Source of the DNA: Dicyema japonicum
Lineage: Eukaryota > Dicyemida > Rhombozoa > Dicyemidae
Length of the DNA stretch: 64,000 nucleotides
NCBI GenBank assembly: GCA_011109175.1
Contig: RDEW01000013.1
Span: 597,221 to 661,220 of the forward strand
Reading direction: 5' to 3'
Shown here: positions 22,240 to 34,401 of the stretch, piece by piece
How positions within the stretch are numbered: the stretch's first letter is position 1
Layout of the letters: every line of letters begins with the position of its first letter
Made by a program: the position numbers and the translations under genes
The notes under the pieces: generated by a model
The model's input: only the letters and a program-made list of their open reading frames with translations
Told to the model about the DNA's origin: nothing
The model's database searches: none

Positions 22240-25200
22240 TTACACATTATTAGATATTTCAGAGGTAATCATCTCCCTATATTTTTGTTCGACATTCTCG
22301 ATGACAGGAAGTAATTTTTTGAAGCAAAGTCCGTCAAATTTTCCCTTAAGCAGCCACAACTCCAAATCTCCGTCTCTGTAATGCCTTCTTATTCTGTTCT
22401 CACAAAATGCCAGTATAGCGACAAACAGACACACCTAAATCACCACAGAGTCTACCTCCGTTTGGAGACCATGTACTAAGCAGGCATTTAGAAAATGCAA
22501 GATTTGATGGAAATCCGCGTAATTCCACAGAAGCTGAGTTTGCCAACGTCTAACAACCGCCACAATTGACACGAAGCTGGACTTCAAGGCAATACTCACT
22601 TCAGGGAGTTCAATCTCTGTTATTTTCTCTACCAGACTCCCAACAAAGAGGGAGTCGTTCATAGAATGACTCCAAAACAGATTATGTTGAGGATCATCTC
22701 TCATTCTAACGATTAAAAGAGGATCTCCACCTTAGTAGACATTTCATGGTATCAGAAGGATCTCCCCTTCGTGCTATGAACACGGTCGCAGCAATCCAGT
22801 CGTATCCAGAGGAAATTAAGCTTTTATTATAAAGAGTGAAGATTATTCTCATTAAGTTGTCCACGTGGTTTTCCATTTTTAGATTTAACTGAATATTAAT
22901 ACGAAGGTACCAATCCAAGTCGTTTTCCGTATTCCACGGCGATTTGACTTCCCGTGAGACAGAAATTGTCATTTAATAGATCACTCAAGACCACGTGGTT
23001 GGTGGACTTTGTGGAAAGAACAAATTTCAGAAAATTGATTGAAAGGAGGCAATCCATATCGAAAATCTCACTCAATGTCTAAGAAGACTATAAGCTGTAC
23101 CTTTCCAAAACCTCCTTTTTTTGTGGATTTCTTACTAGAACCATTTGGGTGACAAATAATCTTGTCAGTGGGTCCCCCAACAAAGTCTATTTGCTGAATT
23201 ATTTTCTGTCTTTTTTCGTACAACTCATCGATGACTTCATTTGCCTGAGCAACAAATAAAGCGACAAACTTTCTGGAGACGTCTCATAGGACTGATAAAA
23301 TGGTGATTTGACTCCAAAAAACAAAACATGTCCAAAGAAGAGATCAGGGAATCGAGGATAGAAAGAGCCACATAAAGACTGTCCTCAAAATAAACGACCC
23401 ACTAGATTATTGGTCAATCACAAACGTCGGGGCAATCCACTGTGGTACATAGATGAATAATCTTTGATATATTCCGACTATCCACCAATACAAGGTAGAG
23501 GGAAGGGTAGTGAAACTGAATCGCCTCTATTTGGTTGAAAAATGGAGTTCTCGGATTTTGCAGGACTGTTTCCCCCGGTTGAATGTTCTCGGCTATCAAA
23601 AAAAGTGACCTCATTTTCGCACGTGTCGAAGATATTGGTCGTCAGATATTCAAAATACGACAAATCTTGCATACTTTTCACGCATTTTTTGTTCAAGGCA
23701 AGTCTGGCCAGCAGATTTGTTTGTGTTTCCTTAAATTAACGGAAAGCAGACTTTGTGGGCTGTTTCTTGGAAAAGAATATATTCCAAGAGACTTTGCCTG
23801 AGATTCTCGTCATCTAACAAAATTGATTCCGACGAGGGAAAACGAGAAATAGCATCCACAATGAGGTCCTTCCAATGTTGAAGTTGTTCAAATTCGGTAA
23901 AACCAGACTTCCATAAGTTATAACCTCTACCAAGTCATCAGCAATGGGAGTCAGAGACCTCACGTCTTTCTCCGATAGTCTATTCCACATAGTCAGCAAG
24001 AATTCAATGTATTTTCTCAGAAAGTCTGAATTATCACACAGAATGTCAATTTCGTTAACAATTCGAGGAATGAGAGCTGACATATTAAGAGAAAACCAAC
24101 ACAGAAAGGAATATCCCCCATCACCGTAGTTGTCCAAATCAGCAAATATTTTCATAAAGTAGGATGCGACTGTTTTGTAGAATATGCAAAGTTCCTGCTT
24201 ATTTTGTTCTGTCCCACGTGCTATATGGAGTACAAGTCTCAGATAATATTCGATTTGGTCGTTTCTTAAGGCTGGAATAGAAAATCACGCCTACTCATCA
24301 AATCAGTGTCCCCGTCGGCCGTAGTTTGAAGTGGTTTCAAAAAGTGCTCATTTTCAGCCAAAGATGGCAAAATCAAGGAAGCAGTCTACCAATCAATGAA
24401 CACTCAGCCTTGTTGTTTCCAGATATCGAGATCAGGTAAGATTCCACGTTGGTTCTCATGCTCACAATATCACAATCGGTGTTTTCCGTTATTGCTACGT
24501 TATTTATCTGCAGAATGACAGATTCTAGTGAATTCCCCATTTTACGACACTACAAATACAGAAAACCCCTACTTCTGCTTGGATGAGGCTTATCCCCTTG
24601 GAGTACGAGATCAGGTAGAAGAGAACGTTTACCATAAAGTAATATTTCAAGTAAGCGGACTGTTGTGGGCTATATCTCCCGATAATACGGTCTAATAGAT
24701 TAAAGCTGAAGTTACTGTCAATATTTGCAGTTCCAGTGAAGAAATTAATCAGATTCTGGACGAGGGATGAATTCTGCAGCAAAAAATTGTAAATTATGGT
24801 TCTAAAATGCTACCAGTCATTACCTGCTGTAGTTCACGTGAAGCCATCTTTTCAGCCATTTGACTTCGCAATCAACCAAAGCCAATGGTAACACGTGTTC
24901 GTCACAGGAAAGTACTTGTTTCATTTGTAAGCAAATTACTCGTTCAGAGAAACTAAAAATTACACATTTTGTACTTTCTAGAAAGTCTCAACCACATGGA
25001 GGGTAGCTCAGTGCAGTACCGAGATACGAGATACGCCATTTCAATGCACTCAAAGTCACTTGATCCAAATGTGTCAATATTATTAGTGAGGATCTCGAAC
25101 ACATCGGCTGATTGAATGGCCATACTGGAGAGACATTTGGTTAAGAATTTAAGGGATAGTCTGGAAGTCGTAGGTGATGATAAATATTGCCGCAAATAGT

Positions 25201-25813
25201 CGACAATGTCCCCCCATCGCTCAGAAGTCATCACATCAGAGGTCAGACATCGAATGAGCATCTTCAAGGCGTTCCGTGGGTCCTTTTCAAGCAGATGTAG
25301 TAAATGTTGAAGATTTGAGGGAGTCAGGAATATGTTGTTCTCGTCCTCCGTGTGAGTTTTGTACCGACAGATTCGTTCCTGGCGTATTTATCATGAAAAA
25401 CGTTAAATAGATGGCGATCATCATTCAATAGTTCAAGAGAGGACAAAATGAACTGAGAAAGACGCTCCTGAATTTGAGAAAATTGGCTATAATTAGAACT
25501 CATCATGATTGCTCTGCTTTTACTAATCATATTGCGTTTATTCATGTTAATTATAGTTTTCTGGTGTTGCCGCTGACAAAAATGGCGGGAAATTTTGTCG
25601 ATTTCATGTTGTAACTGAAAAATTATAACACAAAACCCCATTAAAGAATTCAAATCTATTTAAATTTTGATAGTTGGAAAAGAAAGATTCCATTGACGAG
25701 AACCAGTCATCCATGGTCGAGGATTTAGCCAAAAATGAAATAAGACATTCAATCAGTCGTTTGATCGACTTGCTTACAACTTGAGTGTACGGCTTGTCTT
25801 CAAATGAATCCAT
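22240..25813 (-). CDS. Long helical protein of unknown family, many 21–25 nt introns
   Basis: I do not recognise this protein. It starts MDSFEDKPYTQVV at 25,813 and, with about fifteen GT–AG introns of 21–25 nt removed, gives roughly 1,050 residues ending EISNN near 22,240. Example introns, minus strand: 22 nt before LQHEIDKISRHF, 23 nt before DENNIFLTPSN, 22 nt before FSERVICLQ, 23 nt before TLRNDQIEYYL, 23 nt before SGFTEFEQLQHW, 25 nt before MRDDPQHNLFW and 21 nt before VCLFVAILAF. The sequence is mostly amphipathic helix with leucine-rich stretches, suggesting a HEAT/ARM-like solenoid. A Lys/Gly-rich loop (GSSKKSTKKGGFGK) precedes the last third. A karyopherin or other large scaffold is possible but no signature supports one. 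One junction near 24,385 is not resolved by a canonical intron. Coding status is strong; function is unknown. Confidence 0.75.
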
Positions 25814-25849
25814 ATTTTGTATTTCCTTGGAAATAGTATATTTCTGGAA

Positions 25850-26729
25850 TCATTAATATATTTGTTTTATTATTTTTATTTTAAGTTATAATTTAGATTT
25901 TTTTAAATTTAAAATTTTTACCGTGGTCTTGGGTGTTAAATAAATAAATAATAAAAATTAAAAACATTTGAGGTTTCATAAAACCTATCCTTATAATTCG
26001 GTACACATGTAATCTCAAAACTTGAGGAGAAAAGCTCGACTCGCGACATAGAAGATAACCATGGTCCCTTTTAGAACGGAATCGACCAATGCGGAAGGTT
26101 TATATAAAAAATGACCCACAGGATTCATTTACAAGGTACTCGGTAAATATCGTTACAGAGGAAAGATTGTGTGGACTTTACGCATGAAGTTTCCATGGAA
26201 GAGCAACTTTTAAATGAAAAATAATGAGGGTCTCAAGTCTGAAATCAAATCGCAGTCATCGTCGTGTCAAGTATTTTAAGAGGCTAGAAGACTATATTGC
26301 AATACGTACAAAATGAGTTTATTGGAGGGATTCATATTTCAGGATTTTCCCATACTCCTTTCTATCTGCCTCTTCTCTGGGGAGTGTATTGACGTCAGCA
26401 ACCTGCCCCACAAATGGTGCCACATATGAACGTCCCAAAAGAGTGATTTTTTATGGGGGTGTAGAAATAATGATATCCCATCTGTTTTGGACGGAGACGA
26501 TGGGAAGAGCATAATTAAGAAACATCTAAAACTAACAGGATTATCATCATTTACTATGTGACATGGGCAACCTGTTACATTTTTTGACCTTGTAAAAATC
26601 CTTTGATTATCCGACATTTATTTATTTTTATATCCGATTTCAATCGTGATTTCTATGATGCTGGATTATTTTTACTTCATAAACGTTATGATTCTAAAGA
26701 TTTTATTTTTATAGCGGCAAACCTAAATT
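25850..26729. other. Repeat tail and unassigned frames
   Basis: A dispersed tail (TTACCGTGGTCTTGGG with AAATA repeats) at 25,918–25,960 matches 108–147. A 92-codon minus-strand frame (26,339–26,617) is unrecognised. Confidence 0.35.
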
Positions 26730-27640
26730 TTCAGGGTGATATCTAGCGTGGAAGATTATTCTGTTGTAATTGGTTCTTACAAGGGTTATGTGAAAGACTG
26801 CGTGGAATATGAAATTTTAAAGATGCTTTGGATAATAAATTTTCCAAAAAACTTCAGAGGCACCGAAAATATCGCCTTGTTAGAAGATAGAGATTTTTCT
26901 ATTATCAATGAAAGGTATTGTAAATTTGCAATAAATGTACAGACTACATTTTGAATGCACTAATCCCAAGTTAGTCATATTCCTGGATAATGAAACCCAG
27001 ATGGAGCTCGTGGCGAAACCATTACACGAGTTTTCAAACGGAGGAGTAAATAAAATTGAGTATGGATGTCGACAAAGATACTTCACTGTCAGAAAAGTCA
27101 TTCCAAATTGTCAAGTTTGCAAATTTACTGGTCCTTTAAAAGTTTAAGATTTTTTTTAATTGTAGATTGGAGATATAAATCACCATGTGTTCGCTTCTTG
27201 TCCAAATGAACGTTTTCAGGTAGAAAAGATTTTAACAGTAAATCAAAATTTCAGATGGATTTTACTGGTCATTGACAAATATAGTAGGTTGGCTTTTTAA
27301 AACAATTTTTTAGATTTGCATTTGTGAGACCACCCTCTATACGTCTGGAAGAGAGGTGTTTGAAAACCTAAGATTTTTGTTTTATCTGAATCAGCCGTGC
27401 AAATTTCTTCAGTCTGAATTCATAAATCGAGAAATAACAAATTTTTCACTGATTTCAACAGCAAATTCATGGAAGGCCTAACAATCCTCGGGCACAAGGA
27501 ATTGTCGAAAAATTCAATCAAACGAGAAAGTTGTCCAAAATGCTGGTAAACAGTGAAAAAGTGGAATGATAAATTAGAAAATGCTGTGCACAGTTATAAC
27601 ATATCTGTCCATTCATTTTCTACCTAAAGTCCTTTCTAAG
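26730..27640 (+). mobile_element. Integrase-bearing element, copy 1
   Basis: Frames on the plus strand contain a zinc-binding-like head (LHEFSNGGVNKIEYGCRQRY…CQVCKF; the histidine–cysteine pattern of an integrase HHCC domain). They are followed by the remains of an integrase core: LLVIDKYSR-like, then FAFVRPPSIRLEER, and GRPNNPRAQGIVEKFNQT. The last is the classic end of the core with the catalytic Glu. Frames are broken many times. A gypsy-, Ginger- or KRBA2-type element is possible. A second copy starts at 31,660. Confidence 0.6.
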
Positions 27641-27659
27641 ATATCCAGGAATAAGCACC

Positions 27660-29015
27660 TAGGCCATCGAGCCCTGGAACTATTAGCCTATATATTCAAC
27701 CTATCCATTAACACGAATAAATCCCTGAAATATGGAAGAAGTCTCTAATCAAACCTATTCGAAAACCCAACAAACCAATAGATGAACCATCTTCCTATCG
27801 CCCAATATCTATTCTGAGTCCGGTCTCAAGGATCCTTGAAAGGCTTGTTCTGGAAAAAGTACAAGACTCAATCTCAATACTCTCGACCCAGCACGGATTC
27901 CGGACAACCATTCTACACAACACACCTCACAGCCATCGCACAATTCATCGCGGGAAGATTTAACTCCCCAAACCCCATCAGAGGACAGTACTTATATCCG
28001 TGGACATCACAAAAGCGTTCGACACAGTCTCTAGGAAACTCTCACAAAGAAGATATTGAAACCAACATCTACCCGAACTTGAAACTTTGGCTTGGAAACT
28101 TCTTTAATGGAATACAAGCACAAGTACTCTGCAACAAAATCAAATCAAGATCTCGCTATTTCCCAAATGGAGTCCCTCAAGGCCCCACTATCACCCCTAC
28201 TCTTCAATCTCTACATAAACGACATGCCACAAACCTGTAATGAAAACTGTCTAATCCTCTCTATGCCGACGATATCATTCTTGCCTCCAAGACAGAAGCA
28301 TTCAATCAGCGACTCAGTTGGCTCAACAAATGCTCGACAACTTGGAACTATGGCTCTCGAAGCGGAGACTTGACACATCAGCAGCAAAGTCCTTTGTCAC
28401 ACTGTTTACCACCTACAAGAGACAGCTCTGTATCGAACCAAAAGTCTTTATGAAGAACGAAGCTATCTCTATTAACAAAACACCGAAGATTCTGGGAGTA
28501 ACCTTTGATCAGGGACTCACCTTTATCCGGCATGTTGAAAACAGAGTAACTTCTGCTCTGAAAAAATGAGAATTTTAAAAGTGCTCTCAAAAATATTTAG
28601 AGATCAAACTGGGATCCTTGCTACGATTTACAAACAATTATCCGACCAACGATGACGTATGCAAGTCCTTCATGGGCAATGCAAATGTCACGATCTTCCA
28701 CATTGAAGTTATCTGCAATCGAGGAGACAGCAATAAGGTTAATTGGATCAGAACACAAAATCCAGCACATTGAAAATTTCTTAATCGATTTACAACGAAA
28801 CTCTTAAAGGATGCAAGTTTACCCAGCTGCCCTCTATTTCATACACTATTGAAATATCTACAATCATACAGAAATCATTTCCAATAAGAAGAGCTGTTCA
28901 GGATTCTCGCCCCCGCCTGACTCGTCCTCTCCTTTGTCGGTCTGGGATCACTTAGTTGGATGAGAACTTTATTTCTTTTTCTTTGACCCAGTATCCTGGG
29001 GTAATAATAATTGTA
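27660..29015 (+). mobile_element. Non-LTR retrotransposon (reverse transcriptase), decayed
   Basis: Reading across frames gives the RT order: KPIRKPNKPIDEPSSYRPIS, SPVSRILERLVLEK, STQHGFRTNHST, VDITKAFDTVSRK, FPNGVPQG, LYADDIILASKTE (YADD at 28,262–28,273) and KTPKILGVTFDQGLTFIRH. Frameshifts and stops separate these, so it is inactive. The 3' end (28,900–29,010) carries CTCCTTTGTCGGTCTGGGAT, CACTTAGTTGGATGAGAACT and a CCTGGGGTAATAATAATTG tail. An independent 3' fragment of the same family is at 57,850–58,262. Confidence 0.85.
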
Positions 29016-29289
29016 ATATCTGCAATAAATTTTAGTAAAAAAACAATCCTTGTAGACAACACAAGTTTTTGATGCGAATTAAGAACCATTTGACCGATTC
29101 CACTGCATTATTCCTTTAAGGATAGTCTTAAATAGACCTGAGTTACTTTCTTCATTTGAGTTACTTTCTTCAGAAATCATCGAGGAAATATGTCATGGTT
29201 TTCTGTGTTTTTGTAAAGAACCAATAAATCTTTTCATTAACACAATTTCCTAAACAGAGGAAACTCGTTCGGTTAAAAAGAATGATACC

Positions 29290-29877
29290 CTTATCGAGTT
29301 CCTTTACAGAAGTTTTCTTCGCTTATTTATGGATGCTTTCTTTGCTAAATTGAATGAAATCAAATCATTCACACTCTTGCGTTATGATGACTCAGATTTG
29401 CTACATCAGCTATTTATGACTGGATTCAGAAAAATAAGGATTCTCAACCTCCTTGGACACTACAGCACTACGACTATCTATAAAAGTACACTAAAAATAA
29501 TTCTGGAACGCATAAATTTTCACATCTTAATTACTGATTTTGAGGAATTTACTGGAAGCTTGAACAATCCAGAGTCTTTAAAGTAGATTTTATATCAAAT
29601 TTAGGTGTTTCGTGCATACAAGTGATGGGATATTAAAAGGATGACTGTAATTTCTTTTCTCTTTTCAAAAAAGCTTACTTGTGTGAATTTATCTGGATAT
29701 TTTATTGAAAGAAGAGTATTAAAAAGTAAACAAAGTTTTGATTTTAATAATTCTAGACGAATAAGAAAAATAGGATTTAAAAAATTTCAACACTGTAAAA
29801 TTTTACATTTCAGTAAAAATATAAGCGATTCTGTATATTTTATAGAAGAATATGGATTGAGCCGCGATCATGTTTAA
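29290..29877 (+). CDS. Unidentified spliced coding candidate
   Basis: Frame 29,329–29,586 (MDAFFAKLNEIKSFTLLRYD…NNPESLK) ends at a perfect 22 nt candidate intron (GTAGATTTTATATCAAATTT then AG, from 29,585), after which CFVHTSDGILK follows. A second frame (29,641–29,877) has SYFIERRVLK-like and KFQHCKILHFS segments. The intron size matches real genes in this window, but the next junction is unclear. No family recognised. Confidence 0.4.
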
Positions 29878-30526
29878 ATAACCTTGTCTCGACTACTCAA
29901 CATTTTTATAATAAAATCAATTTTTGAGCTATACGGTTCACAAGATTATTGATTGTGGTTTTGAAATTGAAAATAAATTAGTAAAACCATTTTTCATAGT
30001 ATTTAAAATATGAATTTAGTTGCTTTGCCGGTACACGTTGATGTAAATTTCAAAAATCTTATTTACGACCGATTTCACATGCTACTTGTTGGTATTAGTA
30101 GATTTCATTCATAGCTTTATTTTTGATAATTTTCTTGAAATCATGTTCTATGATGATACACTATATGTATCACTATATCTAATTTATAGTTGTTTATCCA
30201 GCTTTTGACCTATTTTAAACTGCCCAAATATCTATTTTTGTTTGGTAATTCTTATTTTAGTTGACTGTCATTTATATTGATAAATCTTGATTACTGGTAT
30301 CAATGTTATTCACTTGATCTTGAATTAATCTTAAAAATATGAGTACAGATTTTCTAGCCTATTGTTGCCTATTCTGAAGGACTTGTCAAAGTTCATGTGA
30401 CAATAAATTTTTAGTAATGTGTTGAACATTTTAAAACAGAAGACTTAAGTAGAAATACAAAATTTCTATTATTGAATTTTCTTCTAGGTATTTAAAATAT
30501 ATTTTTTTAAAGAAAATGAAAAGAAT
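29878..30526. other. AT-rich intergenic sequence
   Basis: No gene or repeat recognised. Confidence 0.35.
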
Positions 30527-30955
30527 ATGAATTTGTTTCTCGATTTTGGTGGAATTTATTATATTTATTATTTTTTCCAAAGACATTCTGTGTCTCCAGA
30601 CAATACGTATGTCAGTTATATATTAGTTCCCGTTATTAAGATTGTCGAAAATATGGCTATAGGGCCAAACACCAGATATTTAATATGGGCGTATGGTCTA
30701 ACTAATTTTATATTGTACAATTATTGTTCTATTCAAAAGGGAAATGGACTTGCTAACTGTTCTATTCATGCAGGATATTCTATTTTAAGTTGTATCTGCC
30801 AGATATTAATTCATTCAAATGATATTTTGCCTATTTTTGTGAATTCAGATTTTAGCGATTTGAATCCATGTGAACCCATTTTAGATAAAATTGTTCACTT
30901 TATAAAAATCATCCTTTTGATTACAACTATAATTTCGATAAGTGAACATTTCTAA
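30527..30955 (+). CDS. Hypothetical multi-pass membrane protein, intronless
   Basis: A 142-codon frame starting MNLFLDFGGIYYIYYFF. Hydrophobic segments appear at about residues 4–17, 31–47, 61–76, 83–105 and 125–138, separated by short polar loops with several cysteines. No family is recognised. It is markedly AT-rich and has no intron, so it could also be a chance frame. Its length and even hydrophobic pattern are the only support. Confidence 0.4.
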   Translation: MNLFLDFGGIYYIYYFFQRHSVSPDNTYVSYILVPVIKIVENMAIGPNTRYLIWAYGLTNFILYNYCSIQKGNGLANCSIHAGYSILSCICQILIHSNDILPIFVNSDFSDLNPCEPILDKIVHFIKIILLITTIISISEHF

Positions 30956-31309
30956 TTTTTTATTTTAAGGTCAATGAAGCCGACGATAAATTTATCGAAT
31001 GCGATCACTGATGAACGAATTTGGCTTTGGGCTGTGTGGGAATGCGCTAATATAATAGAGATATATCGTTTTTCCTTATTTTTATAATAGCTTTTGAATT
31101 TATGGACTATTTTATTTCTCTCAACATTGGTATAAAAATTGAGAATATCTGTTCACAATCCAATATGAAGGAGATCCATCATTATGCTGAAATGTTTCAA
31201 GAATATTACCATGTTGTTATTTTCATAATTTAGAATTATATTAATCAGCCGTAAAGCTAATTCAGTGATCACTTTATTAATAATATTACTAATAACATTT
31301 TTTTCTATA

Positions 31310-31500
31310 ATAAGGGTAAAATCAAACTGACTAATTCGTCGATCCTGACTCATGCACAGAGATCTTAGAGTTCATTGTCCGAAAAGGACAGGTCGATGCA
31401 AGAACTTGTTACTAGGGAGCAAATGGCTTCCCGTAGAATGTAGATAAGAAATCTTTTGACTGTCGGCAATGCATTGAGCGTCTCGTAACTAGCTATACTT
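31310..31500 (-). repeat. Dispersed LINE-tail-like repeat, third copy
   Basis: Starts TAAGGGTAAAATCAAACTGA, CGATCCTGACTCATGCACAG, then AGAACTTGTTACTAGGGAGC and GGCTTCCCGTAGAATG. It has the same order as 18,366–18,610 but is more diverged and shorter. Confidence 0.6.
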
Positions 31501-31659
31501 TATTAACTAGTTGGCAATTACTATTCCTACGTTTCGCACATGTCATCTGTTGCTCATTGTTGTTGAAGAACCCACCAATATTATCTTCTCTGAGTAGTAA
31601 AGTTCTATGTTGCCACCAAAGCAATGATTTCTGGCTTGTCAAGGGAGATTCATAAGGTG

Positions 31660-32900
31660 GATTATATTAAGTAGTTGAAATATGAAATTTTAAAAAATGC
31701 TTTGGAGAATAAATTTCACCTAAATTTACCGAGGCATCGAAAAAATAGCCTTAAGATAGAGAATTTTTATATTATCAATGAAAGGTATTGTAAATTTTCA
31801 ATAAATGTACAGACTGTACCTTGAAAGCACTGATCCCAGGGTAGTCATATCCCTGGATAATGAAACTGAAATGGAGCTCGTGGCGAAATCATTACACGAG
31901 TTTTCACACGGAGGAGTAGAAAAAATTGAATGTGAATGTCGACAAAAATACTTTACTGTTAAGAAGAGTTTGCAATTTTTCGCGTTTTGTAAAGTTTAAA
32001 ATTTCTTTTAATTGTAGATTGGAGATTCTGCCCAAATTAACGTTTTCAGGAAGATCTTATAGATCTGAAAAGATTTTCAACAGTAATTCAAAATTTCAAA
32101 TGGATTAAAAATACAATTTTACTAGATTCTTATTTGTCAGACCACTCTCTAATACAGTGGTTTTCAAGAATTTTGACCCAGGGGCCAAATCAATACATTA
32201 TTTTATTTGTAGGGGCAGCCAATTTTTTTAAAACTTAATTAATATAAAAAAGCAAAAGTAAATTTATAAACCATTAATCAATTAACTCTTTAAAAGCTGG
32301 TACAATAAAGATCCGTGACAACTGACTTAGATGTATATCTGGTATTTGTTATTTTAAGCATTTTGCTGAAAATGGATTCACATACATAAGTTGATCCGAA
32401 CGTTGAAATATTCATGTATGCATTATTAACAATATTCTTAAATTTTTCTTTGGGTAGAGATTGGTACAATTCGATAAGAGAAGTGTTGGTAAAAAAAGCG
32501 TTCAAATGTAAATTGGCTGCCAAATCAGTCAATTCAATTTGGAATTGTACAGGAGATTCTTTAATTTTGACGTTGAAGGGCGTTGCAAATATTTTCATTA
32601 AGGGTAATTTATCTTTAAAATTCTAAATTTTCATATATTTGTAAATTAAATTTAGAATCGCCTTGATAAGAATAATGAATTGATTCGTGCTGTTGATAAT
32701 GTCTTTTGACGGAGTAGGCTTATAACGATTTAATAAATAACGATTTAATCGTTATAACAAAACTTTGCACTGATTACAGCATCGAGCAAATTCATGGAAG
32801 GACTAATTGGCCACAATGAATTGTCGAAAGATTCAATCAAACGATAACGAGAAAGTTGTCAAAAATGCTGGATAGCTGTGAAAAAAGTGGCTTGATAAAT
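31660..32900 (+). mobile_element. Integrase-bearing element, copy 2 (interrupted)
   Basis: Frame 31,805–31,999 contains ISLDNETEMELVAKSLHEFS and GGVEKIECECRQKYFTV, clearly homologous to 26,935–27,147. After 32,150 an antisense hAT piece interrupts it. Homology resumes at about 32,775 with the AAATTCATGGAAGGACTAAT and GTCGAAAGATTCAATCAAAC segments (GRPN…GIVEKFNQT region). About 100 bp present in copy 1 around the break is missing. Confidence 0.65.
32155..32720 (-). mobile_element. hAT transposase C-terminal piece
   Basis: The left end, ACAGTGGTTTTCAAGAATTT, is a hAT terminus. The minus-strand frame 32,290–32,598 contains SPVQFQIELTDLAANLHLNA, SLIELYQSLPKEKFKNIVNN and FGSTYVCESIFSKM. This is the dimerisation/C-terminal catalytic segment of GTF2IRD2/ZBED5-like hAT transposases (SLPEEKF…FGSTYVCEQLFS). 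It sits inside the second integrase element. Confidence 0.8.
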
Positions 32901-33429
32901 TAGATTCTTTGTGGTTAATAAATCAATAATGAAATTAATCTTAGTTCAAGGTTAAGTAACGGCTGCCCATGTGACATATTACCACACATATGAACAACTT
33001 TAATTTGGAATTGCAGGTCAAAGACTGCCTCATAACTCAGTTGTCAGATAATATAATATAACAAGCCCAAACCATCAAACTACCACCACCATGTTTGACT
33101 AATAATAATATTATTGCTTATTATTAGGGCGAATTTTTTAACCTAAAAATGAACAATTTAACCTAAAAAAATTAACTTTATTAACCTAAAAACTAAAAAA
33201 TTAACCCAAAAATTTAACTTTATAACTAAACAATAAAAACACTAAAACTTTTTGTTAGACACACAAATTACATAATTTTCTAAATTTCCTGGTAGAAAAT
33301 GCATGTTGGATCTTAGAAAATTCTTAATCTAAGAGAAATATCGTTCAACCGAGCACGAAGTTGGCTGACAATTCAGGAGTAATTAATACTCGGCAGGAGA
33401 TATATGTGAATTATTCATTTTAATTATGT
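32901..33429. other. AT-rich with short internal repeats
   Basis: Positions 33,130–33,240 repeat TTAACCTAAAAA-like units about seven times. No gene seen. Confidence 0.4.
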
Positions 33430-34200
33430 TTGAAATATCATTTTTGTAGCTTTTTATTTATGTATTCTTTAATAAATTTGTTGTCATCTCCAAATTCCAA
33501 CGATTCTAAACCATCATATGCTTGTTCAGTTGTGAAGCGTGTACTTTCAAATTTCGTAATAATATCTGCATTATTCGGAACCTGGAATGTTCGAATAGCT
33601 TCGGATAAGGTCACTAACACGTGAACACGTGGTTTTTGAGACTTTCTTTAGCTGTTCGAACTAGATATCCATCATCCGCGAATAATTCGAAAATATTTTG
33701 AACTCCGATCAGATTTTCTGAATAGTATGTAGCGGCCTTAAGCCAGGTCCCCCATCTTGTCAAATGCACACGAGGTGGAATGGCGATGTTTATGTCTTTG
33801 AATATTAGTTTTATTCTATTGTTCTTGTTAATTGTTGCTTGTACAGTAGCTATCATCAAATCAATTTCCGGATAAGAGTCTCTTATTTTCTCACAACAAT
33901 TGTGTAATAGAGCACATGTGACATGGAATAGCTTGGGTAAAGATTTTTAAGTATTTTGCCAACTAAAACATAAACATAAAATTTTACCTGACTTCATATA
34001 ATTTGCAGCATCCGAAATTAACAAAAGGAAATTTTCCCTTTGAACTAAATTATTTCCAAGTGCATCGTCGACTATCTGAGTAATGATGTTCTTGTTAGGA
34101 GCAGATTCTATCGCCTTAAACGAAGGTCAAAATAATTTTAACCTTATAATTTTAAATTTTAAACCTAATAATTTTGTTTAATATACATTTATTTAAGAGG
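33430..34200 (-). mobile_element. hAT-like transposase remnant (LTRWGTW type)
   Basis: Minus-strand frames give NFLLLISDAANYMKSG, LPKLFHVTCALLHNC, DLMIATVQATINKNN, IPPRVHLTRWGTWLKAATYY, IGVQNIFELFAD and, after a frameshift, FKST-type and YDGLESLEFGDD. These match the core of a hAT-like family with the LTRWGTWL motif (CGGBP1/ZMYM-associated hATs). Frameshifts and stops show it is dead. Confidence 0.65.
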
Positions 34201-34401
34201 GTTCAATTGGACAAGGCGCTCTCGGAGTTGTTTCAGAAGCCAGAATCGAACCTGCCTGAGGAGGCTGGCGAACAGGCAGGCGAGGAAGGTTGTTGATTAT
34301 TAAATATATTAACTTGTTATTGTTTGTTAAATAAAGTGGAATACATTTATTTATAATAAAATATAGTTAAAATCATTTTAATGATTATTTATTTACTATT
34401 A

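Noticed and set aside
22240-25813. Transportin-3/importin-13 identity for the long helical protein
   Set aside because: General leucine-rich helical character fits, but I found no karyopherin-specific segment on reading the spliced exons.
30527-30955. Mitochondrial DNA insertion
   Set aside because: AT-rich and hydrophobic, but I see no mitochondrial protein motif and the standard code reads through without TGA tryptophans.
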